A stretch of DNA of 64,000 bases from contig CBDIHH010000004.1 in assembly GCA_965279095.1 (NCBI GenBank), forward strand, positions 310,001-374,000, read 5' to 3'. Below, one piece after another: positions 39,868-48,863 of this stretch. The number at the start of each line of letters is the position of its first letter. The first letter of the stretch is position 1. The notes below the pieces were generated by a model. It ran no database searches. It had not been told where the DNA came from and saw only the letters and a list, made by a program, of their open reading frames with translations. Origin of the DNA: CBDIHH01 sp965279095 (lineage in GTDB: Bacteria > Pseudomonadota > Alphaproteobacteria > Caulobacterales > Caulobacteraceae). Position numbers and translations under genes: made by a program.

Positions 39868-40898
39868 TCGACTTGCTTCCCGACGACGCGCAGCAGGCGA
39901 TCTGGGACAGCGCCGAGGCGGTGCTGGCGGCCGAGGCGCCCCTGGCGCGGCTTCACGGGCCGGACCCGCGCGACACCGACCTTTTGCGCCGCACGGCGAG
40001 CCTCGGCTGGCTCGGCCTGGGCCTGCCGGAGGCCGACGGCGGCGTGGGCTACGGCCTGGCCGAGGAGGCGCTGATCTTCCGCGCGGCCGGGCGCCATCTG
40101 GTCAGCCCCACCCTGCTGGGCAGCGTCCTGGCCGCGCGCATCGCCAGCCGGGCCGGCGACGCCGCCCTGGCCGGCGCCCTGCTCGACGGCCAGCGCCGGG
40201 CGGCGATCCTAGTCCCCCTCGCCGGCGCCAGGGTGGCGTCCGACCCCGAGGGGGTGTTCCACCGCCTGGACAGCCAGCCCGGCGACCTCGGCGTGGCCTG
40301 GGGCCCGCAGGGCGCCGCCCTGTTCGAGGCGGCGGGGGCGGCCGCGCCGGTGGCCGGCATCGACGACACCCTGGTCCTGGAGCGGGTCGGCCTGGACGGC
40401 GCGCGGCCCCTGTACTGGCTGGCCGCCGCCGACGAGGACATCGCCGGGCGCGCCACGGTGCTGGGCGCCGCCAGCCTGACCGGGATCGCCGAGGCCGCCC
40501 GGGACATGGCCGTCGCCTACGCCAAGGTGCGCGAACAGTTCGGCCAGCCCATCGGCGCCTTCCAGGCCATCAAGCACGCCTGCGCGGACATGGCGGTGCG
40601 CTGCGAGGCCGCCTGGTCGCTGACGGTGTTCGCGGCCCTGGCGCAGGGGCGGCCGGACGCCGCCTTCCAGGCGCACGCCGCCTGGATCATCGCCGACCAG
40701 GCCGCCAGCCTGAACGCCGCCCGCAACATCCAGACCCACGGCGGCATGGGTTTCACCGCCGAATGCGACGCCCAACTCCTGGTCAAGCGGGCGCGGGTGC
40801 TGTCGGCGCTGGGCGGCGGCGCCCGGAGCCACAAGGCCGCCCTGCTGGCCCAGCCGGCGCCGTCCCGCGCCCGCGCCGCCCTGGAGGCCGCGGCATGA
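39864..40898 (+). CDS. Acyl-CoA dehydrogenase family protein (short, degenerate partner)
   Basis: The 344-residue protein retains ACAD N- and C-terminal helices (YAKVREQFGQPIGAFQAIKH; ARNIQTHGGMGFTAE) but lacks a clear FAD/substrate-binding SEP-G-GSD motif in the middle. It ends shortly after the GGMGF helix, without the terminal EGTS-type segment. It overlaps the preceding ACAD and the next ligase gene by ATGA. It is probably the structural partner in an alpha2beta2 enzyme and not an independent dehydrogenase. Confidence 0.85.
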   Translation: MIDLLPDDAQQAIWDSAEAVLAAEAPLARLHGPDPRDTDLLRRTASLGWLGLGLPEADGGVGYGLAEEALIFRAAGRHLVSPTLLGSVLAARIASRAGDAALAGALLDGQRRAAILVPLAGARVASDPEGVFHRLDSQPGDLGVAWGPQGAALFEAAGAAAPVAGIDDTLVLERVGLDGARPLYWLAAADEDIAGRATVLGAASLTGIAEAARDMAVAYAKVREQFGQPIGAFQAIKHACADMAVRCEAAWSLTVFAALAQGRPDAAFQAHAAWIIADQAASLNAARNIQTHGGMGFTAECDAQLLVKRARVLSALGGGARSHKAALLAQPAPSRARAALEAAA

Positions 40899-42424
40899 GC
40901 CACATCGCCTTCGGCCAGGCGGGAGAGACCGCCCTGGACGCCCGCTTCCGCTGGCTGTTGTCGCTGGACCCGACCGATCCGGTGCTGGAGGTCGATGGGG
41001 CCTGGACCCCGCGGGCGTTCCTGCAGGGCGCCGCGACCGCCCTCGACGACGCGCTCTTGCGGGCCGGGATTCCGGCGAACGCGCCCATCGGCCTGATCGC
41101 CCGCAACCGCCCGGGCCATGTGGCGATCCTCTTCGCCCTGCTGGCCCGCCGGCGCAGCATCGTCATGCTCCACGCCTACCAGTCGCCCGAGGGCCTGGCC
41201 CGGGAGATCGCGAGCCTGCGTCTGGCCCTGGTCATCGGCGACGCCCAGGACTGGGCGGCGCAGGCCGTGCGCGAGGCCGCCCGCGCCGCCGGGTCCGTGG
41301 GGCTTGGCGTCGCGCACGAGGGCGCGGCGCCGCTCGGGACGGTGGACGGGCTGGAGACCCTCGGGGCCGGCCCGCACAAGGCCCCGTCCCCTGACGTCGC
41401 CATCGAGATGTTGACCAGCGGGACCACCGGCGCGCCGAAGCGAACCCCGATCCGCTACGCGACCCTGGAAGAGGCGGTGAACGACGCCGGGGCCGCCACC
41501 GTCCAGGCGGGGACCACCGACACCGCCGCCCCCTATGTGCAGTTCTATCCCCTCGGCAACATCAGCGGCCTCTACGGCCTGATCACCTGCGCCAGCCACG
41601 GCCAGCGGGTGGTGCTGCTGGAGAAGTTCACCGTGGCGGCCTGGCTGCGGGCGGTGAAGGCCTATCGGCCTACCAGCTTCCTGTCCCTGCCCCCGGCGGC
41701 CCTGCGCATGGTGCTGGACGCGGGCGTGCCGCGCGAGGATCTCGACTTCATCCCAGCCTTGCGGTGCGGGTCCGCGCCCCTGGACCCGGAGCTGCAGACC
41801 CGCTTCGAGACCACCTACGGCATTCCGATCCTGATCAATTACGGGGCCACGGAATTCTGCGGGGTCATCGCCAACTGGACGATCGCCGATCATGAGGCCT
41901 ACGGCCAGGCCAAGCGCGGCAGCGTCGGGCGGGCGCGGCCGGGTATCAGCCTGCGGGTGGCGGACGAGGCGGGCGCGCCCCTGCCCACGGGCGGCGTGGG
42001 CAGCCTCGAGGTCCTGGCCCCGCGCATCGCCCCCGACTGGGTGCGAACCACCGACCTGGCGCTGATCGACGCGGACGGCTTCGTCTTCCTCAAGGGCCGG
42101 TCCGACAGCGTGATCATTCGCGGCGGCTTCAAGGTCTCGCCCGAGGCGGTGGCCGAGGTCCTGCGACGGCACCCGGCGGTGCTGGAGGCGGCGGTGGTCG
42201 GCGCGCCGGACGAGCGCCTGGGCGAGGTCCCGGTGGCGGCGGTGGAGCTGCGCCCCGGCGCGGCGGCGCCCGCCGAGGGCGAACTGGCCGCCTTCGCGCG
42301 CCAGCGCCTGTCCGCCCCGATGATCCCGACGGCCATCACGGTGGTCGACGCCCTGCCGCGCACCGGCTCGATGAAGGTGGATCGCGGGGCGGTCAAGGCG
42401 ATGCTGGTCAAGGGACAGGGCTGA
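40895..42424 (+). CDS. AMP-dependent acyl-CoA synthetase/ligase (ANL superfamily)
   Basis: The 509-residue product has the P-loop-like MLTSGTTGAPKRTPI, the adenylate motif NYGATEFCG, TTDLALIDADGFVFLKGRSD with the hinge, and the catalytic Lys in TGSMKVDR. It is shorter than typical acetyl-CoA synthetases and is close to the acid:CoA ligase group. It would activate the carboxylic acid substrate for the ACAD operon. The ATG at 40895 overlaps the preceding stop as ATGA. Confidence 0.92.
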   Translation: MSHIAFGQAGETALDARFRWLLSLDPTDPVLEVDGAWTPRAFLQGAATALDDALLRAGIPANAPIGLIARNRPGHVAILFALLARRRSIVMLHAYQSPEGLAREIASLRLALVIGDAQDWAAQAVREAARAAGSVGLGVAHEGAAPLGTVDGLETLGAGPHKAPSPDVAIEMLTSGTTGAPKRTPIRYATLEEAVNDAGAATVQAGTTDTAAPYVQFYPLGNISGLYGLITCASHGQRVVLLEKFTVAAWLRAVKAYRPTSFLSLPPAALRMVLDAGVPREDLDFIPALRCGSAPLDPELQTRFETTYGIPILINYGATEFCGVIANWTIADHEAYGQAKRGSVGRARPGISLRVADEAGAPLPTGGVGSLEVLAPRIAPDWVRTTDLALIDADGFVFLKGRSDSVIIRGGFKVSPEAVAEVLRRHPAVLEAAVVGAPDERLGEVPVAAVELRPGAAAPAEGELAAFARQRLSAPMIPTAITVVDALPRTGSMKVDRGAVKAMLVKGQG

Positions 42425-42425
42425 G

Positions 42426-42788
42426 ATGTCGATCAAGCCGGACGCGGACTACCGCGCCTACCTCGAACAGGGGCGCTTCATGCTGCAGCGCAGCCGCCAG
42501 ACCGGGGCCTTCATCTTCTATCCCCGCGTCGCCGAGCCGGTGACCGGCTGCACGGAGCTGGACTGGGTGGAGGCGGACGGGCGGGGCGTGGTCCATTCCA
42601 CCACCGTGGTGCGCCAGCGCCCGCCGGCGGCGGACTACAACGTCGCCCTGATCGACCTGGCGGAGGGTCCCCGCCTGATGAGCCGGGTGGAGGGCGTCGA
42701 CCCCGCCGCCGTGACCATCGGCATGGCGGTCCGGGCACGGATCGCCGCCACCGAGGACGGCCCCTTGCTCGTCTTCGATCCGGCGTGA
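42426..42788 (+). CDS. OB-fold (DUF35/ACAC) protein, partner of the thiolase-like protein
   Basis: The 120-residue protein has a DUF35-type organisation: the N-terminal part resembles the rubredoxin-like zinc ribbon, but only one Cys (TGC) remains, so the metal site is degenerate. The OB fold follows (HSTTVVRQRPP, VALIDLAEGPRLMSRVEG). DUF35 proteins pair with thiolase-like enzymes, for example as the ChsH2-Ltp2 retro-aldolase and in HMG-CoA synthase complexes. It is separated from the ligase by one base and overlaps the thiolase-like gene by GTGA. Confidence 0.85.
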   Translation: MSIKPDADYRAYLEQGRFMLQRSRQTGAFIFYPRVAEPVTGCTELDWVEADGRGVVHSTTVVRQRPPAADYNVALIDLAEGPRLMSRVEGVDPAAVTIGMAVRARIAATEDGPLLVFDPA

Positions 42789-43957
42789 GCGGCGCCATGG
42801 ACGCCGACAGGGCCTTCCCCCGCGGCCAGACCGCCATCGTCGCCTCGGCCACCTTCGGCGAGGGCGAGTCGCCCGGCTATTCGTCGCTGGACCTCGCGGT
42901 GGGCGCCAGCGTGCGGGCCCTGGCCAAGGCCGGCCTGACCCCGGGGGACGTGGACGCCCTGTTCATCGGCCTGCCGGACGAATTCCTGTCGGGCCTGAGC
43001 CTGGCGGAGTATCTCGGCATCCGGCCGAAGATCACTGACAACAACCGCACCGGCGGCTCGGCCTTTCAGACCCACCTGTTCATGGCTGCCCTGGCCCTGG
43101 CCACGGGGCAGTGCGACACGGCCCTGATCGCCTATGGCAGCAACCAGCGCAGCGGCGCCGGCAAGCTGGTGCGGTCGAGCAAGCCGCCCACCTATGAGGG
43201 GCCCTACCGGCCCCTGGCGCCGGCGTCCTCCTACGCCCTGGCCACCGCCCGCCACATGCATGAGTTCGGCACCACCCGCCGCCAGCTGGCCGAGGTGGCC
43301 GTGGCGGCCCGCGGCTGGGCCAAGCTCAATCCCGCGGCCTTCATGCGCGGCGACCTGTCCATCGACGACGTCCTGGGCGCGCGCATGGTGTCCGACCCCC
43401 TGACCGTGCGCGACTGCTGCCTGGTCACCGACGGGGCGGCGGCGGTGGTGATGACCCGCGCCGACCGCGCCCGCGACCTGGTCGCCCGTCCCGCCTTCGT
43501 CCTGGGGGCGGCGGCGGCGGTGACGCACAGGGACATCTCGTCGATGCCGAACCTGACCACCACGGGGGCCGTGGAGTCTGGCGCCCGCGCCTTCGCCCAG
43601 GCGGGGGTGCGCCCGGCCGACATCGACGTGGTCGAGCTCTATGACGCCTTCACCATCAATACGATCCTGTTCCTGGAAGACCTCGGCTTCTGCGCCAAGG
43701 GCGAGGGCGGCGCCTTCGTGGAGGGTGGGCGTATCGCGCCGGGCGGCTCGCTGGCGGTGAACACCAACGGCGGCGGCCTGTCCTATTGCCACCCCGGCAT
43801 GTACGGCCTGTTCCTGATCGCCGAGGCGGCCGAGCAGGTGATGGGCCTGGCGGGGGAGCGCCAGATCGCCGGCGCGACCCTGGGGCTCGCCCACGGCAAC
43901 GGGGGGGTGCTCTCGAGTCAGGCCACGGTGATCCTGGGCGGGCCGGACACCGTCTGA
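42785..43957 (+). CDS. Thiolase-like protein without the nucleophilic Cys (Ltp2/SCP-x-like)
   Basis: The 390-residue protein has a thiolase fold, with a C-terminal NTNGGGLSYCHPGMYGLFLIAEA segment that contains the conserved His. At the position of the nucleophilic Cys (thiolase NRxCGSG) it reads NRTGGSA, with Gly near residue 90. This is a feature of non-thiolytic members such as steroid-side-chain aldolases. The start is GTG at 42785 (GTGA overlap with DUF35); an ATG 12 bases later is an alternative. It probably forms a complex with the DUF35 protein and cleaves a C-C bond by retro-aldol chemistry. Confidence 0.88.
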   Translation: MSGAMDADRAFPRGQTAIVASATFGEGESPGYSSLDLAVGASVRALAKAGLTPGDVDALFIGLPDEFLSGLSLAEYLGIRPKITDNNRTGGSAFQTHLFMAALALATGQCDTALIAYGSNQRSGAGKLVRSSKPPTYEGPYRPLAPASSYALATARHMHEFGTTRRQLAEVAVAARGWAKLNPAAFMRGDLSIDDVLGARMVSDPLTVRDCCLVTDGAAAVVMTRADRARDLVARPAFVLGAAAAVTHRDISSMPNLTTTGAVESGARAFAQAGVRPADIDVVELYDAFTINTILFLEDLGFCAKGEGGAFVEGGRIAPGGSLAVNTNGGGLSYCHPGMYGLFLIAEAAEQVMGLAGERQIAGATLGLAHGNGGVLSSQATVILGGPDTV

Positions 43958-44059
43958 GGCGGCGCCGACATTTCCTTGGCCGCAAACCGAAGGATGGCCG
44001 CTGGCGAGGGGGCCGCGCCGCGTCCCAAAAGCAATGACGACAAAGAGGGCAGGGCAGGC

Positions 44060-46225
44060 ATGACGGCGCGCGCGGTCTACAGGCGACAGGATCTTCTGGC
44101 GGCGCTCGAGCCCAGGAGCGTGGCCATCGTCGGGGCCACGCCCACGCCGACGGCGGCGGGGTCGCGGGCCGTCAAGCAACTGCAGCTGCTGGGCTTTGGC
44201 GGCCGCATCGACCTGGTGAACGCCAAATACGAGATGATCGGCGACGCCCCCTGCCACCCCTCCGTGTCGGCCCTGCCGCAGGCGCCGGACTCGGTGATCA
44301 TCACGGCGCCCCGCGCCGCGGTGGAAGGCATCGTCCTGGACGCCGTGAACGGGGGCGCCAAGAGCGCCATCATCTTCGCCGCCGGCTATGCGGAGACGGG
44401 CCGCGAGGAGGGCCGCCTGCTGCAGGATCGGCTCAGCGCCATCGCCCGCGAGAGCGGCATCCGCATCATCGGGCCCAACTGCCTGGGAGCGGTGAACTAC
44501 GCGGCCGGCGCCGCCCTGACCTATACCAACACCCCTGTGCGGGCGGATGCGGACGGCCGGCCCATGGCGCCGCACGCCCATTCCATCGGGGTCGTCAGCC
44601 AGTCCGGCGGGCTGGGCTTCGCGGCGGCGCAGGCGCTTCTGCGGGGGGTGTCCTTCAGCCACCTGCTGACCTCCGGCAATTCCTGCGACGTCGATGTCGC
44701 CGACCTGCTGGCCTATCTGGCCGAGGACCCCGCCTGCACCGCCATCGCCTGCGTGTTCGAGGCCATTCCCCAGCCCGAGCGCCTGCTGGAAGCCGCCGCC
44801 ATCGCCCTGGCGGCGGGCAAGCCGATCATCATCAACAAGCTTGGGACCGGGATCGAGGGGGCTGCCGCGGCCATGACCCATTCGGGCATGTTGGCCGGCT
44901 CGCAGGACGCCTATCTGGCGGCCGTGCAGCGCGCCGGCATGACGGTGGTGGACAACTTCGAGGACCTGATCGAGACGGCGGGCTATTTCGCCAAGGCCCG
45001 GCCCAGCCAGACCCGCGGCGTCGTGGTGCTGGCCTCGTCCGGCGGCGCGTCGGTGATGGCGGCGGACAAGGCCGAGGCCCACGGGGTGGCCCTGCCGCAG
45101 CCGGGGGAGGCCGTGCGCGAGGGGCTCCAGGCGCGGCTGCCGGACTTCGGAACCGCCCGCAATCCCTGCGACGTCACCGGCGGCGTGGCCAACGACCTGG
45201 AGACCTTCTTCGCCTGCGTCGACATGCTGATGGACGACCCGGCCTATGACCAGCTGGTCACCGCCCATCCCTATTCGGTGCACACGGCCAACCGGGTGCG
45301 GTCCTTCGCCGAGTTGGCGGCCAAGCACGGCAAGCTGGTCAACAACGTCTGGATCACCGAATTCCTGGCGGGCCCCGGCCTGGCCGAGGCCGAGGCGGAC
45401 GCCAATTCCACCGTCTTCCGCTCCATGGACCGCTGCTTCGCCGCCATCGCCGCCTGGCATCGCTGGGAGGACCGCCGCGCCGCTCGCCTGGCCGAGCCGG
45501 CGCGGGTTCGCCTTGCGGACGACGAGGCTATCCGCGTCGTCGCGGCCAGGCTCGTGGCGGACAGGACGCCGGTGATCGCCGAGCGCGAGGCCAAGGCGCT
45601 GCTGGCCGCCTACGGCGTGCCGGTGGTGCGCGAGACCCTGGCGCAGGACGCCGCCTCCGCCCTGGCCGCCGCCGCGGCCATCGGCTTCCCGGTGTCCATG
45701 AAGGTGGAATCGCCACAGATCCCGCACAAGACCGAGGCCGGGGTCATCCGCCTGAATGTCCGCGACGCCCATTCGGCGGCTCAGGCCTATGCCGAGATCA
45801 CGGCCGCTGCCGCTCGTGTGCCCGGCGCCCATATCAACGGCGTGCTGGTGCAGCCGATGATCCCGCCCGGCGTCGAGGTGATGGTCGGCGCCCGGGTGGA
45901 TCCGGTGTTCGGCCCCATGCTGATGGTGGGACTGGGGGGCGTCTTCGTGGAGATGCTCAAGGACACGGTGGTCGCCCAGGCGCCGGTCAGCGCGCATCAG
46001 GCCAGGGCCATGCTGGGGTCCCTGCGCGGCGCGGCGATGCTGACCGGGTTCCGCGGCTCGCCGCCGGTGGACCAGGAGCGGCTGGCCGACGCCATCGCGC
46101 GGCTGTCGGAACTGATCGCCGACCACCCCGCCTCCATCGCCGAATTCGACGTCAATCCGCTGATCTGCTCGGCCGACGCGGTGGTGGCGGTGGACGCCCT
46201 GATCGTGCGGCGTGCGCCGGGCTAG
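44060..46225 (+). CDS. NDP-forming acyl-CoA synthetase (acetate-CoA ligase family)
   Basis: The 721-residue protein has a CoA-binding domain with VAIVGATPTPTAAG at about 20, and two succinyl-CoA-synthetase-like segments. The likely catalytic phospho-His is in AMTHSGMLAG (near 273). A C-terminal ATP-grasp domain (about 505-720) begins EREAKALLAAYGVPV and contains SPQIPHKTEAGV. These enzymes interconvert acyl-CoA and acid with ATP/ADP. ATG 44060 has AGGGCAGGG upstream; a start 84 bases upstream in frame lacks family sequence. It follows the thiolase-like gene by 102 bases. Confidence 0.9.
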   Translation: MTARAVYRRQDLLAALEPRSVAIVGATPTPTAAGSRAVKQLQLLGFGGRIDLVNAKYEMIGDAPCHPSVSALPQAPDSVIITAPRAAVEGIVLDAVNGGAKSAIIFAAGYAETGREEGRLLQDRLSAIARESGIRIIGPNCLGAVNYAAGAALTYTNTPVRADADGRPMAPHAHSIGVVSQSGGLGFAAAQALLRGVSFSHLLTSGNSCDVDVADLLAYLAEDPACTAIACVFEAIPQPERLLEAAAIALAAGKPIIINKLGTGIEGAAAAMTHSGMLAGSQDAYLAAVQRAGMTVVDNFEDLIETAGYFAKARPSQTRGVVVLASSGGASVMAADKAEAHGVALPQPGEAVREGLQARLPDFGTARNPCDVTGGVANDLETFFACVDMLMDDPAYDQLVTAHPYSVHTANRVRSFAELAAKHGKLVNNVWITEFLAGPGLAEAEADANSTVFRSMDRCFAAIAAWHRWEDRRAARLAEPARVRLADDEAIRVVAARLVADRTPVIAEREAKALLAAYGVPVVRETLAQDAASALAAAAAIGFPVSMKVESPQIPHKTEAGVIRLNVRDAHSAAQAYAEITAAAARVPGAHINGVLVQPMIPPGVEVMVGARVDPVFGPMLMVGLGGVFVEMLKDTVVAQAPVSAHQARAMLGSLRGAAMLTGFRGSPPVDQERLADAIARLSELIADHPASIAEFDVNPLICSADAVVAVDALIVRRAPG

Positions 46226-46268
46226 GGCGGGCGGCGCCCGCCTTCGACCTAGCGCCTTCAACCTCCGC

Positions 46269-46416
46269 CGTCATCCTGGAGAGCCGCCCGAGCTCGGCCG
46301 AAGGCCGACCCGAGGGCGGACTCATCCAGGATACAGCCGCGCCACGCTCACCGCGCCGCACGGTAAGGTCTTCGCTGCTGGGTCCTGGGGTCTCGCTGCG
46401 CGAGCCCAGGATGACG
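46269..46416. repeat. Dispersed palindromic repeat, copy 3 (inverted)
   Basis: The 148-base element has 11-bp terminal inverted repeats CGTCATCCTGG / CCAGGATGACG. Its inner part, read on the minus strand, has the same core (CCAGGACCCAGCAGCG, then CCGTGCGGCGCG) as the copies at 57465 and 57626. It lies between the convergent NDP-forming synthetase and the TonB receptor. Nothing else is seen in this gap. Confidence 0.85.
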
Positions 46417-46430
46417 TCAATGCGGCGCGA

Positions 46431-48608
46431 TCAGAACCTGTAGCCCACCGTCGCCCCGAACCAGCGGGGCTTCTGGTAGCCGAAGGTGTCGGACAGGGAG
46501 CTGGTCACGGTGGACAGGAAGTAGCGCTCGTCGGTCAGGTTCTGGCCGAACACGCTGACGCTCCAGTGGTCGCCGGGGGCGGTCCAGGTGACCGAGGCGT
46601 TGACCACCGTGTAGGACGGCTGGGTCACGCGGTTGAGCAGGTCGTTGTACCATTTGTCGCTGAAGAAGGCGTTGCCGGTGAAGACCAGGTCGCCGCCGGC
46701 GACCTCGCGGCTGTAGTTGATCCCGAGGTTGAGCGTGGACCGCGGCGCGCGCAGCAGGTCGCGGCCGGCGACGTTGAAGACGCCGGTGGTGTTGCCCGCG
46801 GGCAGGCCGCCCACGAACAGGGGGATCGACAGGGTGGCGTTGGGGAATTCCTGCACCTCGGCCTTCAGCAGCGACACCCCCGCCGTCAGTTCCAAATCGC
46901 GGGTGGCCTGCCACTGGACGTTGCCCTCGAAGCCGTCGATGCGGGCTTCCGGCGCGTTCTGCAGCAGGCTGAACAGGGCGCCGTTGGGCTGGGTCAGGGT
47001 CACCGTGGTCTGCAGATCGGTGTAGTTGTAGTGGAAGGCCGCCGCCACCACGCGCAGGTTGGCCATCAGGTCGGCCTTCACCCCGACCTCGAAGGCCTTG
47101 ACCTTCTCGGGCCGCGCCGCCGCCTGGGCGCCGGCCGCCGAGGTGGTGTTGAAGGTCCCGGTCTTGAAACCCTCCGTATACGAAGCATAGACGTTGCCGC
47201 GGCTGGAGAATTCGTAACGGGCGACGACCCGGGGCGCGACATTGGTCCAGCTGTCCTGGCCCGTGGTCGCCGTGGGCGAGGTGGCCAGGCGGAACGAGCC
47301 CTTCTTCTTGTCGTAGCTGTAGCGTAGGCCGGCGGTGAGGAAGAGCCGGTCGACGACCTCGTAGCTGACCTCGGCGAAGCCGGCCGCGGCCGAGCTCTTC
47401 TGGCCGTTGTAGTTGGCCACCCCGTTGGCGATCATCGGGTTCTGGTAGCTCTTGCCCTGGTAGCCGTTGAGGCCCAGCAGCCAGGTCAGGCGACCCGGGT
47501 TGCTGGTCAGCACCAGTTCCTGGGTCGAGGACTCCGACGTCAGGGTGGGGTTGATATAGCTGAGCACCAGGGGCGACACGTCGGCGTCGGAATAGATGTG
47601 GGCGCGGCTGTCCGAATAGCTGACGAGGCCGCTCAGGGTGGCCCAGCCGAGGTCGGCCTTGCCGTTCATGTCCACCGAGGCCAGGCGGATCTTCAAATAG
47701 GGAATGAAGTCGGTGGCGGTCTCGTAGTCCCCCTGGGGGATGAGGATATTGAGCGGCAGGTTGCGCGGGTTGGCCGACCGCCGGGCCTGGTTGTTGCCGT
47801 TCAGCGAATGGCCCGAGAAGGTCGCGTTCTCGTTGCCATTGGCATAGAAGCCGTTCAGTCCCAACTCGAACCGATCGTTGGGCGCGTAGAGCAGCTTGCC
47901 GCGCACCGCGTAGCGTTCCTGGTCGCCCTGGGTGGTGTTGAGGAAGACGTTGCGGATGTAGCCGTCGTCCTTGAGGTAGAAGCCGGCCAGGCTGGCGGTC
48001 AGGACGTCGCCGTGCAGCGGCCCCGACAGATAGGCCGACACCTTGGCGTAGCCGAACTTGCCGGCGCTGACCGACAGCTCGCCCTCGGGGGTGGCGGTGG
48101 GCCGTTTGGTGACGATGCTGATGGCGCCGCCGGTGGCGTTGCGGCCGAACAGGGTTCCCTGCGGGCCCTTCAGCACCTCCACGCGCTCGACGTTGGCCAG
48201 TTCCTGGATCGTGCCGAACTGCTCGGGCTGGTAGACGCCGTCGACATAGCTGGCGACGTTGGGCTCGTCGCCCGGACCGGCGTTGCGGGTGCTCACCCCG
48301 CGGATGGCGGGCTGGCCGCTGTAGCTGGAGCGGATGATCACCAGGCCCGGCGTGACCTGGACCAGGTTCTGAGAATTGGCGACCCCGGCGCTCGCCAGCT
48401 GGCTGGCGGTGAGGGCGGTCACCGAGATCGGCACGTTCTGCAGGTTCTCGCTGCGACGCTGGGAGGTGACGATGACCTCCTCGACAGCCACGCGATCATC
48501 GGCGGCGGGCCGTTCCGGCGCGGCCCCCTGGGCGTGGGCCGCGCCCGCCAGAACGCCGGCGGCCGAGCCAGCCAGGAGCGCGACGCGCAGCGATCGTGTA
48601 GGTCCCAT
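46431..48608 (-). CDS. TonB-dependent receptor (conventional)
   Basis: The 725-residue product has a signal peptide (about 1-26, ending GAAHAQ), a TonB-box-like VEEVIVTSQRR, a plug with NVERVEVLKGPQGTLFGRNA and a 22-strand-type barrel whose terminal strand ends in FGATVGYRF. It lacks the proline linker and OmpA domain of the two fusion receptors and serves as a useful comparison. The ligand is not identifiable; the location near CoA-catabolic genes suggests substrate uptake. Confidence 0.93.
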   Translation of the reverse strand: MGPTRSLRVALLAGSAAGVLAGAAHAQGAAPERPAADDRVAVEEVIVTSQRRSENLQNVPISVTALTASQLASAGVANSQNLVQVTPGLVIIRSSYSGQPAIRGVSTRNAGPGDEPNVASYVDGVYQPEQFGTIQELANVERVEVLKGPQGTLFGRNATGGAISIVTKRPTATPEGELSVSAGKFGYAKVSAYLSGPLHGDVLTASLAGFYLKDDGYIRNVFLNTTQGDQERYAVRGKLLYAPNDRFELGLNGFYANGNENATFSGHSLNGNNQARRSANPRNLPLNILIPQGDYETATDFIPYLKIRLASVDMNGKADLGWATLSGLVSYSDSRAHIYSDADVSPLVLSYINPTLTSESSTQELVLTSNPGRLTWLLGLNGYQGKSYQNPMIANGVANYNGQKSSAAAGFAEVSYEVVDRLFLTAGLRYSYDKKKGSFRLATSPTATTGQDSWTNVAPRVVARYEFSSRGNVYASYTEGFKTGTFNTTSAAGAQAAARPEKVKAFEVGVKADLMANLRVVAAAFHYNYTDLQTTVTLTQPNGALFSLLQNAPEARIDGFEGNVQWQATRDLELTAGVSLLKAEVQEFPNATLSIPLFVGGLPAGNTTGVFNVAGRDLLRAPRSTLNLGINYSREVAGGDLVFTGNAFFSDKWYNDLLNRVTQPSYTVVNASVTWTAPGDHWSVSVFGQNLTDERYFLSTVTSSLSDTFGYQKPRWFGATVGYRF

Positions 48609-48670
48609 GGTCCAACCCCAATAGCTCTGGTTTCCTGACGGCCTCGCCGGCGGGCGGCGGAGGGTTCGTC

Positions 48671-48703
48671 GGGCCGAATTGGGCCTGTGATCAGGCTCGG
48701 CCC
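48671..48703. promoter_or_regulatory. Two-tier hairpin in a divergent gap
   Basis: GGGCCGA (48671-48677) pairs with TCGGCCC (48697-48703), and GCCTG (48683-48687) pairs with CAGGC (48692-48696) around a TGAT loop, with a 5-base bulge. It lies 63 bases upstream of the TonB receptor start in the 255-base gap that also precedes the thiolase gene. It could be a structured 5' leader or operator. Confidence 0.45.
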
Positions 48704-48863
48704 CATGAGGCTATGGGCCGCTTTGCCGCCTCGCCACTTCCCTATGATCCGTTTCAAACAGAGAAAATGTTGCCGGTGGAACCACTTGCGCACCGACAAT
48801 CGCTCGCGCGATCCCCGCCCAATCCTCGGTAGATGCCGGGCCGGGGTCTTGTAGGCAGGCGGG

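Noticed and set aside
42635..46261. Minus-strand ORF of 1208 codons across the DUF35, thiolase-like and synthetase genes
   Set aside because: The translation is His/Gly/Arg-rich without domains and covers three well-supported plus-strand genes, so it is an antisense shadow.
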